A stretch of 64,000 nt of DNA from contig CM061141.1 of NCBI GenBank assembly GCA_030789695.1, positions 276,837,871 to 276,901,870 of the forward strand, in the 5' to 3' direction. The stretch comes from Scilla litardierei (lineage: Eukaryota; Streptophyta; Magnoliopsida; Asparagales; Asparagaceae). Under the pieces are notes generated by a model. That model did no database searches. It saw nothing but the letters and a program-made list of their open reading frames with translations, and was not told the DNA's origin. Positions 55,487 through 64,000 of the stretch are shown in pieces; the first letter of the stretch is position 1, and every line of letters starts with the position of its first letter. A program made the position numbers and the translations under genes.

Positions 55487-57590
55487 TGTTGGATCTGGAT
55501 TCTAGCCTAGAGGGGGTGAATAGGATTATAAAATAATTCGTGCAACTCACGAACAAACACACGCGGTTATAGCAGTAGTAGGGTAAATAAAAAGCAAACG
55601 CAGAGTACACAGCAGATTTACCCTGGTTCGGTCGACCCTTCGACCTACGTCCAGCCCCCAAAGCAGAGAATAGTATTGAATAGTGCAATAGGTACAAAAC
55701 CACAAGTTAGAGCACGCTCAGATAACCCTCTACGTCTCTACACTCGCAGGCTCTCAGTACCCCCACTCACTGTGTTTTCTCTCACTATCAATCCTAGTAA
55801 CGCTTTCTACCAGCTAGTCCAAAACTAGCTGGGTCCCACTTGTCTAGTCCCAACCAGACAAGTCCCAAAATAGTCACAAAATATAGGTAAAGTTTTCCCT
55901 ACAGAGAATGTTACAATAAGACACGAATAAAAGAGTTAAGGGTTTAGAAATGCTCAGTTCGTGGCCGTGTAGGTGTCTCTGTCAATCAGCACGTCGTCAG
56001 CCCAATCTGACGCAAACAGTGTCTAAATCCGACTCCTGGATGTCAAGTTGTGCACTAGTCTGTGTGTAAAGAAGTTTCATTTCAGATCTCAATATAACTT
56101 GGTCGATGTGCACAACAATTCACTTAAATCCTCAGCCACGTCAGCAATGCAATTTGATTCTCTTCGTTTCGATCTCACGGAGCTTAATTAATCTCGGCCG
56201 TTGGTTTGCTTCGTTTTGATTTCACGGAGCACCACGTCAGCAAGAGAAACGAATTCGTTTTCGTTTCATTTTCACGTGATTCCCTTGTACACGTCAGCTC
56301 AGCAAATCTCTTCTCCGTTTCGTTCTAGGGTATGCAGGCCCGACTTCTTTGCTTCTCACACCGACGACGGCGACAACTCATGGCGACTTCTTCACGGAGT
56401 CGTGCAGCGAGGCTTGCAGGCAGTGGCATGGTTCTCGTGGAGGCAGCGACTCAATGGAGACAGCGATCTCCGGACGGTTGAGACTCCTTCGTGGGGCGGA
56501 AGCAACGTCTCACGACGGTGGACCTCTCTACAGCAACAACGATGATCTCCGGCAGCTTTGCTTGGCTCAACGGCGACGGGAACTCGAGTGCATCAGTTCT
56601 CCTTCGTCGTCCGTCCTCTCTGATGGCACGCTTCACTTACGAGCTGACGATGGAGGCAACGGGGCGATTTCCTCTTCGGCAACGGCAACGATGTTTTTCG
56701 GCGGCAAGATTTTGCTTCGTGGGCGACCTTGTCAAGGCAGCGGTGAATCAGCAACTTCCTTCAGCGACGATGGCTTCCTCTCGACGGTGAAGATGACGAC
56801 ATCTTCGTTCACAGATCGGGCGTGCAGTGCACAGCAGTGTCGATGGCGGACGCTCGATCTTCTTTGACTGCTTTCGACTTCAACGGTGATGAAGGCTCGG
56901 CAGCGTGAGCGTTGAAGATGTTGCACAGTTGAGGGCTATAGCACAATGAGCTCTAAGTTTTGTAGAGGGGTTGTTGCCATAAAACTCCTAATGGCTTTGA
57001 ACAGAGATATTCTGATGATGGCTTTGAACTGAGTTTTTAGGAGATGAAAGTTTGGCTCTTTGTGTTTTGATGTTTGGTGCGGCAAACTTCTTTTTGGTAG
57101 CGTGACATATTAGGGTTTGGCCAAAAATTTGTTCCTCTTTGATGCTCTGTCATGCGCTCATCCTCTCTCTTTTAAGATGAAGTTTTTTCTAGGCAATAGA
57201 TAGAAGAGATCAAATCCTAGTAGGATCCCATAGTAGAAGGAATTTGAAGTTTGAAATATGGTTGTATGGGATTTGGTTTGATCTCCTTGGAATATGATTT
57301 TTGAATTGTTCTTCATAGCAATACAAATTGGTTTGATATAGGATTTGGTAGAGATTTGAATTGGGATTCAATATAGGATATGAATTGGCTCCACCTCATC
57401 CTATATTGGACCAATTCCAATTTGCTTTGTGTATGACACTTTGACCAAGTCCATTGGCTATGTGGATAGCAAATTCTCCGACGCTTAGAATAACGACTTT
57501 GCCATTCCTGAAACACACTTAGCGCACATGTTAAATAGTTCGCACACGTTTGTCATCATCAAACCAAGGTCTAGATCGTTACTTCTAACA
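55487..57590 (-). repeat. Copia-V 3' LTR (2104 bp)
   Basis: Plus-strand ends are TGTTGGATCTGG and CTTCTAACA. It carries AGAGGGGGTGAATAGG, CCCTGGTTCGG, several CACGTCAGC words (56110-56320) and a GC-rich island with open frames (about 56340-56930). The rest is ordinary AT-rich DNA. Confidence 0.92.
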
Positions 57591-58896
57591 ATCTCCCCCT
57601 TTTGGTGATGGCAAACCCATAAAAGATTTGAGCAATAAATATGGGTGTGTGAAGTGTGTTGAAGGGTGTGATGCAATATGAATCATGGAATGAGATATTC
57701 AAGTATTACAACATAGCATGCACAACATTAATATTCAAGTATTACAACATAGCATGCACAACATTATAACAAATATAAAAGCAGCATGCTCCCCCTTCTC
57801 TCAAGCTCCCCCTTCAACATTATTTTTCATGCTCCCCCTTTAACAAATAACACCAACATCAAATCTGTCAAATCTTTCTTTTCTTTTCATTCGCCCCCTT
57901 TGTAATCACCAAAAGTGGATTAATGAAGTCACAACCAATATTCCATGCAAAAATAAACCATTATTAAATGTAGCATGCAATTTGCATGAGTTTCCCAAAA
58001 AAATAGACAATTCAAGATCATAGAATTTCATAACACGACTTACTACCTTTGTGTAAGTGTAGTGATATAAACAATAAAGTACTAAGGGAGATTCAATTTC
58101 AGAAAATCAACCAAATCAATCCACATTTTCCAATTTTAATGAATATCGCTAGGATTGAATTTTCCCACCTCATCAAAGATGAGTTCAAGTTACCAAACCC
58201 CAAAACATGGCCTAAAAGGACTTTTAAATGTGGGGTGGCATTGCTTGACGAGTTATATACACCAATACTAATGATTACCCATATAGCATAAGTTGGATAC
58301 TCGTGGGTTGTGTGTTAGCCATGAAGTGTATCCATTTTTCATACGGAGCAACTATAGTTTTTTTAACTCTTTTGTGCTCAATTTTAATTCATGTCTAAAC
58401 ACATCATATCCTTTAGAAAATTCAGAAATTAATCATTTCTACATTCACTTTCCATTGTTCTTCAAAAGAATCTCCAAAAGTACTAAAAGTCTAATATTTC
58501 GTGAAAGTGCAAATGTAGGTGTAGAAGTCAAATTTGAAATTTTTGAGACATGTCATGGCTACTAAAAAGATAACAACATGTTCATGTAGCTACAACAATA
58601 ATGGATTAACCTCTACAAGGGATAGATTTGGACATTCATACAATAACACTTAAGATAAATCATAAAGGGTATTCTTTTAAGCTCAATTTTTTTAAATTTT
58701 TTTCAGAAATAAAAACATTAAAAATCATGCAAATAAGCACACAAACAAAAATAAATCAAGCACACAAAACAATCTATGAAGGTATGCAATGAAATGCAAA
58801 GAGGGATAAAAATTATACCTTCTCGTCGCTATTTGACAAAGGAGCTAAAAGAATGAGACATTGAGTTTATCGCTCCTCGCCAAATCTCCACCTTAC
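57591..58896 (-). other. Copia-V 3' untranslated region
   Basis: No coding support. The polypurine tract (57591-57603, minus AAAAGGGGGAGAT) adjoins the LTR, and further AGGGGGAG-type copies lie near 57790, 57808, 57831 and 57894. A direct repeat of about 43 bp containing ATTCAAGTATTACAACATAG is at 57697-57770. Confidence 0.75.
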
Positions 58897-60774
58897 CTAC
58901 ATGAAAGGTGTTAAGTGTGACCTTAGAATCCAACAAGGTCCACTAGTGTTAGCCATTATTATTCTAGGAATCCACACTTGTTTAAACTTGATATTGGTGT
59001 TCCTAAATTTACAATAGTAGGATGTGTGGCCTACACTATCACAAGTAAAGCACTTTGCATGTAAGTTTTTCACAATAGAGGGCATATTGTGGAATTTTTT
59101 GAATTTTGGCTTTTCAACGTTCTTTATTCCATAACCAAATCCTCTTCTATTATTGCCATATAATTGGTTTTTAATTATGGTATCCAATGAATGTCTACCA
59201 ATTGAAAACGTCTTTAAAGACAATTCAAGAGTAGAAACTTTGATTTTTAAATTTTTATTTTCTTCCACAAGCAATGTGCATTTACTTATAAATGCTACCT
59301 TGTTTTCCTTTTCCTTCTTTTCAAATTCAATTGTTTTTCTTTTAAGATCGTTATCTAGCATGCAAAATTTATCATTAAGCTCTCTTATCACATAGTCTTT
59401 TTCAGCTTCAAGCTTTAACAGGTCTAGTTTTAACATGCTAATATTGTTCAATAATGAAGGGCAAGAGAGACAAGGTGCTTCATCATTAAAGCTTGATTTT
59501 TCCTTTTTTAATATGTCAATAGTAGAGTCACGAGCAACAATTTCAATTTTTAGTTTTTCAATCTCCTTAGACATATCATATTCAGATTGTTGCATTTCAA
59601 CGTTCTCATTTTGATAATCATTTATAGTGGATTCAAGCTCTACTATTTTATCTTGCATTTCTTTACAAAGAGTAAGGAGTTTAGCTTTACTACCAGAAAT
59701 TACCTCATCGTGTATTCCCATCAATGCCATGCATGAGTGAGCTTCATGATCATCCTCCTCATCCTCAGCTTCGCTATCCATATCCCAAGTTAGCACCTTG
59801 GATTTTCCTTTTTCCTTAGCGACCTGAGCTGTCTCATGTGGGCAATCCCTCATTCGATGTCCTCTTTTCTTGCATTTAAAAGAAGTCATTCTATTAGTAG
59901 CATTCTGATCAGAGGAATTTCTACCAAAATTAGAATTATTGGAACGAATGAACCTTTTTCCCATCTCAGCTCTTCCTTGATCAGTCTGAATGTATCTCCT
60001 GAAGTTTCTGACCATTAAAGCTTGCTCTTCCTCAAGATCATCGTCGTTAGCATGAAGAGCTAATGGTGTGGAAGCTTTAGTCTTCTCTTCAGGTTTCTCT
60101 CTGGCTTCTATACTCTGCAACTCAAGCTCGTGTGACATTAGGTTGCCTATCAAGTCCTCCACTTTCATTGTTGATAAGTCCTTAGCTTCTTGAATAGTGG
60201 TGACTTTAGGCCTGAACGAGCTTGGAAGCGCCCTTAAGATCTTTTGTACCTGTTTATGGCTAAAGTATGGCTTACCGATGGAACTGGATTTGTAGATGAT
60301 GTCTGTGAACCTCGCAAACATGTCTTTAACTGATTCTGATGGTAGCATGCAGAAGCTCTCATATTCTATGCTCAGCAACGCAAGTCTGGATTCCTTTACT
60401 TGCGATGTTCCCTCGTTTGTCACCACCAGAGTATGCCAGATTTCCTGCGCAGTTAGACAATGTAAGATACGATTAAACTCTGATTTATGAAGATAGCATA
60501 TAAGCGCATTCATAGCTTTACCATTAAGAGTATAAAGTTTCTTATCAGCTAAATCCCACTTGTCTTTAGGCTTAATCATAACAGTGTCTTCGATTTTAAT
60601 AGTGGATAGACTATAACCATTTTCAACAATATCCCACACATCATAATCTACAGACACTAAATAGATTTTCATCCTAGCCTTCCAATATGCAAAGTCTACA
60701 CGGTTAAACTTAGGGGGACGGGCTATAGACTGACCTTCAGCAAATGCACAATCAGATAAATTCATGGTCATCAA
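58897..60774 (-). CDS. gag: Copia-V gag (625 aa, intact)
   Basis: Capsid-nucleocapsid protein with no internal stop, starting MMTMNLSDCAFAEGQSIARPPKFN at 60774, about 30 bp inside the primer site. The N-terminal DUF4219/UBN2 domain (residues 15-215) has FAYWKARMKIYLVSVDYDVWD and KVEDLIGNLMSHELEL. A first zinc knuckle at about 300 reads SFKCKKRGHRMRDC and lacks its first Cys. An acidic stretch and a long Lys/Glu-rich coiled coil (about 360-520) follow. A complete second knuckle near 580 is CFTCDSVGHTSYYC. It ends SGPCWILRSHLTPFM, with WIL placed as in a copia protease start, which fits a deletion joining gag to downstream sequence. Confidence 0.9.
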   Translation of the reverse strand: MMTMNLSDCAFAEGQSIARPPKFNRVDFAYWKARMKIYLVSVDYDVWDIVENGYSLSTIKIEDTVMIKPKDKWDLADKKLYTLNGKAMNALICYLHKSEFNRILHCLTAQEIWHTLVVTNEGTSQVKESRLALLSIEYESFCMLPSESVKDMFARFTDIIYKSSSIGKPYFSHKQVQKILRALPSSFRPKVTTIQEAKDLSTMKVEDLIGNLMSHELELQSIEAREKPEEKTKASTPLALHANDDDLEEEQALMVRNFRRYIQTDQGRAEMGKRFIRSNNSNFGRNSSDQNATNRMTSFKCKKRGHRMRDCPHETAQVAKEKGKSKVLTWDMDSEAEDEEDDHEAHSCMALMGIHDEVISGSKAKLLTLCKEMQDKIVELESTINDYQNENVEMQQSEYDMSKEIEKLKIEIVARDSTIDILKKEKSSFNDEAPCLSCPSLLNNISMLKLDLLKLEAEKDYVIRELNDKFCMLDNDLKRKTIEFEKKEKENKVAFISKCTLLVEENKNLKIKVSTLELSLKTFSIGRHSLDTIIKNQLYGNNRRGFGYGIKNVEKPKFKKFHNMPSIVKNLHAKCFTCDSVGHTSYYCKFRNTNIKFKQVWIPRIIMANTSGPCWILRSHLTPFM

Positions 60775-60802
60775 AAAAATCTAGACTTGATCCTCTAAAC
60801 TA

Positions 60803-60814
60803 GCTCTGATACCA
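60803..60814 (-). promoter_or_regulatory. Copia-V primer binding site
   Basis: TGGTATCAGAGC on the minus strand, two bases from the LTR. Confidence 0.92.
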
Positions 60815-60816
60815 CT

Positions 60817-62760
60817 TGTTGGATCTGGATTCTAGCCTAGGGGGGGTAAATAGGCTTATAAAATAATTTGTGCAACCCACGAACAAACACACGCGGTTAT
60901 AGCAGCAGTAGGGTAAATAAAAAGCAGACACAGAGTACATAGCAGATTTATCCTGGTTCGGTCGACCCTTCGACCTACGTCCAGCCCCCAAAGCAGATAC
61001 TAGTATTGAATAGTGCAATAGGTACAAAACCACAAGTTAGAGCACGCTAAGAGCACCCTTTACGTCTCTACACTCGCCAGGCTCTCAGTACCCCTACTCA
61101 CTGTGTTTTCTCTCACTATCAATCCTAATAACGTTTTCTACCAGCTAGTCCCAAACTAGCTGGGTCCCACTTGTCTAGTCCCAACCAGACAAGTCCCAAA
61201 ATAGTCACAAAATATAGGTAAAGTTTCCCCTATAGAGAACGTTACACTAAGACACGAATAAAAGAGTTAAGGGTTTAAAAATTCTCAGTTCGTGTCCGTG
61301 TAGGTGTCTTTGTCAATCAGCACGCCATCAGCTCCAATTTAACGCAAACGGTGTCTCAATCCGACTCCTGGATGTCAAGTTGTGCACTGGTCTGTGCATA
61401 AAGAAGTTTCAGTTCAGATCTCAATATAACTTGGTCGGTGTGCACAACAATTCACTTAAATCCTCAGCCACGTCAGCAACACAATTTGATTCTCTTTGTT
61501 TCGATCTCACGGAGCTTGATTAATCTCGGATGTTGGTTTGCTTCGTTTTGATTTCACGGAGTGCCACGTCAGCAAGAGAAACGAATTCGTTTTCGTTTCA
61601 TTTTCACGTGATTCCCTTGTACACGTCAGCTCAGCAAATCTCTTCTCCGTTTCGTTCTAGGGCATGCAGGCCCGACTTCTTCGCTTCTCACACCGACGAC
61701 GGCGACAACTCACGGCGACTTCTTCACGGCGTCGTGCAGCGAGGCTTGCAGGTAGCGGCGTGGTTCTCGTGGCGGCAGCGACTCGACGGAGACGGCGATC
61801 TTCAGACGGTTGAGACTCCATCGTGGGGCGACAGCAACTTCTCACGACGACAGACCTCTCTGCAGCAACATCGACGATCTCCGATAGCTTTGCTTGGCTC
61901 AACGGCGACGAGAACTCGAGTGCAGCGGTTCTCCTTTGTCGTCTGTCCTCCCCGATGGCACGCTTCGCTTGCGAGCTGATGATGGAGGCAACGGGGAGAT
62001 TTCCTCTTTGGCAACGGCAACGACATTTCTCGGCAGCGAGCTTTTGCTTCGTGGGCGACCTCGTCACGGCGGCGGTGAATCAGCAACTTCCTTCGACGTG
62101 GCGGCTTCCTCTCGACGGTGAAGATGACAACGTCTTCGTTCACAGATCGGGCGTGCAGTGCATAGCAGCGTCGACGACGGATGCTCGATCTTCTTCGACT
62201 GCTTCCGACTTCAATGGCGATGAAGGCTCGGTAGAGTGAGCGTTGAAGATGTTGCACAGTTGAGGGCTATAGTACAATGAGCTCTAAGTTTTGTAGAGGG
62301 GTTGTTGCCGTAAAACTCCTAATGATGGCTTTGAACAGAGATCTTCTGACGATGGCTTTGAACTGAGTTTTTAGGAGATGAAAGTTTGGCACTTTGTGTT
62401 TTGATGTTTGGTGCGGCAAACTTCTTTTTGGTAGCGTGACATATTAGGGTTTGGCCAAAAATTTGTTCCTCTTTGATGCTCTGTCGTGCGCTCACCCTCT
62501 CTCTTTTTAGATGAAGGTTTTTCTAGGCAATAGATAGAAGAGATCAAATCCTAGTAGGATCCCATAGTAGAAGGAATTTGAAGTTTGAAATATGGTTGTA
62601 TGGGATTTGGTTTGATCTCCTTGGAATATGATTTTTGAATTGTTCTTCATAGCAATACAAATTGGTTTGATATAGGATTTGGTAGAGATTTGAATTGGGA
62701 TTCAATATAGGATATGAATTTTAAATATGATATGAATTGGCTCCACCTCATCCTATATTG
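60817..62760 (-). repeat. Copia-V 5' LTR, truncated
   Basis: Follows 55487-57430 of the 3' LTR with a few percent differences, including a short extra TTTAAATATGATATGAA near 62718. It stops at CCTATATTGG, where another LTR begins. The missing part is about 170 bp. Confidence 0.9.
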
Positions 62761-64000
62761 GTGATTCGGGTTCAATATTACATATTTAACCCCCCATTTA
62801 GCCCTATTTTGTGCTCATGTGATGCTACATTGTTCTCTAATTCATACGTATTTTCTACACAATTATTTATTAGAGAAAACACCTTATTTGAGCATAAAAC
62901 AGCAATTAACGACGCATTTCTGCACTTTTTATATTTTTCCTAGCTTGGTCTCGATCTCACGATTCCAACGACTATTTATTTGTATTTTTCTGAGATCTGT
63001 GCTAATTACTGTGTATTTTTGAATGCAGAATACTATTTAAATTGAAGAAATACGATTAAAATACGAAAATATGCGCCCCGCACGAATCTTGGAGGCCACG
63101 TAGCGCGCATCCAGCATTCCCCGCTCGCATCCTACGGCTTCAGAGAAAGAGCGACGCGGTAATTCTATAGCCGCTCGATCTCGAATCAACGGCGGACATC
63201 ATCCCCGCATTTTGAAACAAAGGGATCCGATGGCGGGCCACACGGCCTCATTGCCACCGTTGGATTCGAATCCAACGGTCCACAGCAACTCTCAGCAAAG
63301 CGGCGGCGTGGCGAACGAAGAGCCGTTGGATGATGATCCAACGGCGGAAAATTTACCCTACGCGTATCTCAGCGGAGCGAGCGGCCGAGATCGTGGCCGT
63401 TCGATCTCTCGATCGGACGGTCCAGAATCGACCCGAAGTTTAATTCGAAGAATCAAAGCGGAGCGGGCGCGAGAAGACGAACCTGTTAAGGCGGACACGT
63501 GTCAACTCCTCGTTAAATCCCGCATTTTAAAAACCGATCGGACGATCGACATCGTTCAGCGGCTGCGGATTTGGATTTAAAGCGACGTGGATGCGGGTTT
63601 AGACCCGTTAATACATACTAAACCTGCAATGAGCGTATATAAGGTATTTTAGGGTTTTTTGAGGGATACAAGCAGATTGGGGCGTATTTTGGGCGTATTG
63701 GAGGCTCTAGGAGCCGTATTTCCCCTCTGTAAAATTCTGTAAAATTCCAGAGGCTGTTCTTATTATTTTCAGAGAGTTTTGAGGCCTAACTTGGAGATTT
63801 GGTGATATATTTCTAAATTTCTACTCCGTATTTTGGTGTTTTCTAGCGTATTTTGCTATAAAGTTGATGTATTTTGCTATGGAAGTTGTTTATTATTGCA
63901 TGATGAGTAGCTAAATCCTATTTGTGCATGATATGGAGTAGTTAGGGGATGTGATTCGTGTTATTTTGGTTGAATATTGTTGTTCTTCATCATAAAAGTC
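62761..64000 (+). repeat. LTR-D: start of another LTR retrotransposon, runs off the right edge
   Basis: Begins TGATTCGGGTTC exactly where the Copia-V LTR is cut. It shows long self-complementary words at 63180-63560 and a TATA box (TATATAAG, 63636-63643), so it is read in the plus direction. Neither its end nor any coding sequence is in the window, so the superfamily is not assigned; a gypsy element is my guess. The open frame across 63212-63580 lies in U3 and looks fortuitous. Confidence 0.65.
63636..63643 (+). promoter_or_regulatory. LTR-D TATA box
   Basis: TATATAAG in GAGCGTATATAAGGTAT, about 80-380 bp downstream of the palindromic words. Confidence 0.6.

Larger units (their letters stand above)
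55487..62760 (-). mobile_element. Copia-V: gag-only copia element with long LTRs
   Basis: Minus strand. 3' LTR 55487-57590, polypurine tract, about 1.3 kb non-coding, intact gag (58897-60774), primer site and 5' LTR from 60817 (cut at 62760 by the next LTR). Nothing resembling integrase, RT or RNase H exists between the LTRs, so the element is non-autonomous. The left target site would be GATGC (55482-55486); the other side is outside the window. Confidence 0.9.

Noticed and set aside
56201..56867. Overlapping open frames on both strands in the Copia-V LTR as a host gene
   Set aside because: They lie wholly inside an LTR, occur again in changed form in the other LTR, and show no domain. The GC-rich composition explains the lack of stops.
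63212..63580. 122-codon frame in LTR-D as a gene
   Set aside because: It lies in U3 upstream of a TATA box and is filled with palindromic words; no recognisable protein.

Overview
This window is plant nuclear DNA made almost entirely of nested LTR retrotransposons. I found no host gene, tRNA, rRNA or bacterial feature. The plant assignment rests on three things: Athila-type Ty3/gypsy pol with a tRNA-Asp type primer site, Ty1/copia gag-pol with the plant initiator-Met primer site TGGTATCAGAGC, and the density of nested insertions typical of a large angiosperm genome. I cannot name the species.

Left half. Copia-I (minus strand, entering from the left edge; gag at 104-2440) has its 5' LTR split by a complete element, Gypsy-A (3214-16173, plus strand, 1825-bp LTRs, target duplication AATCT). 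The rest of the Copia-I LTR (16179-17219) carries about 23 copies of an ACAGTCGACTGT-like palindrome. Copia-I sits in the 3' end of Copia-II (about 17220-23394, minus, SIRE/Maximus-like, decayed). Copia-II lies in an older TNT1/Tork-like relic, Copia-III (23395 to about 27780, minus). That relic also holds an opposite-facing solo LTR of the Copia-II family (25943-26909). 27781-29735 is decayed LTR-like DNA, and 29736-30010 is a cut copia LTR.

Right half. Gypsy-B (30011 onward, plus; gag and protease) is split inside gag by Gypsy-C (33529-55123, minus). Gypsy-C is itself split by Copia-IV (35921-44742, minus, two 1362-bp LTRs, target duplication ATCCA). Gypsy-B resumes at 55124 in the same reading frame and is cut in its protease by Copia-V (55487-62760, minus). 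Copia-V has long LTRs and an intact gag but no pol. Its far LTR is cut by another LTR (62761 to the right edge, plus).

Most notable is the Gypsy-A/Gypsy-C family. Both members lack gag and protease. An acidic N-terminal segment of unknown function begins about 140 bp after the primer site and runs into RT-RNase H-integrase. A second ORF resembling Athila ORF1 lies downstream. Between pol and that ORF is what looks like an internal promoter: a palindrome cluster matching the LTR U3, a TATA box (clear in C), a GC-rich leader and a candidate splice acceptor. Their LTRs also carry five hairpins with a near-constant TTGCAAGAGATTGG loop and stems that differ but stay paired. Gag and protease would have to come from other elements. 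Gypsy-B is the kind of element that could supply them, though that is inference.
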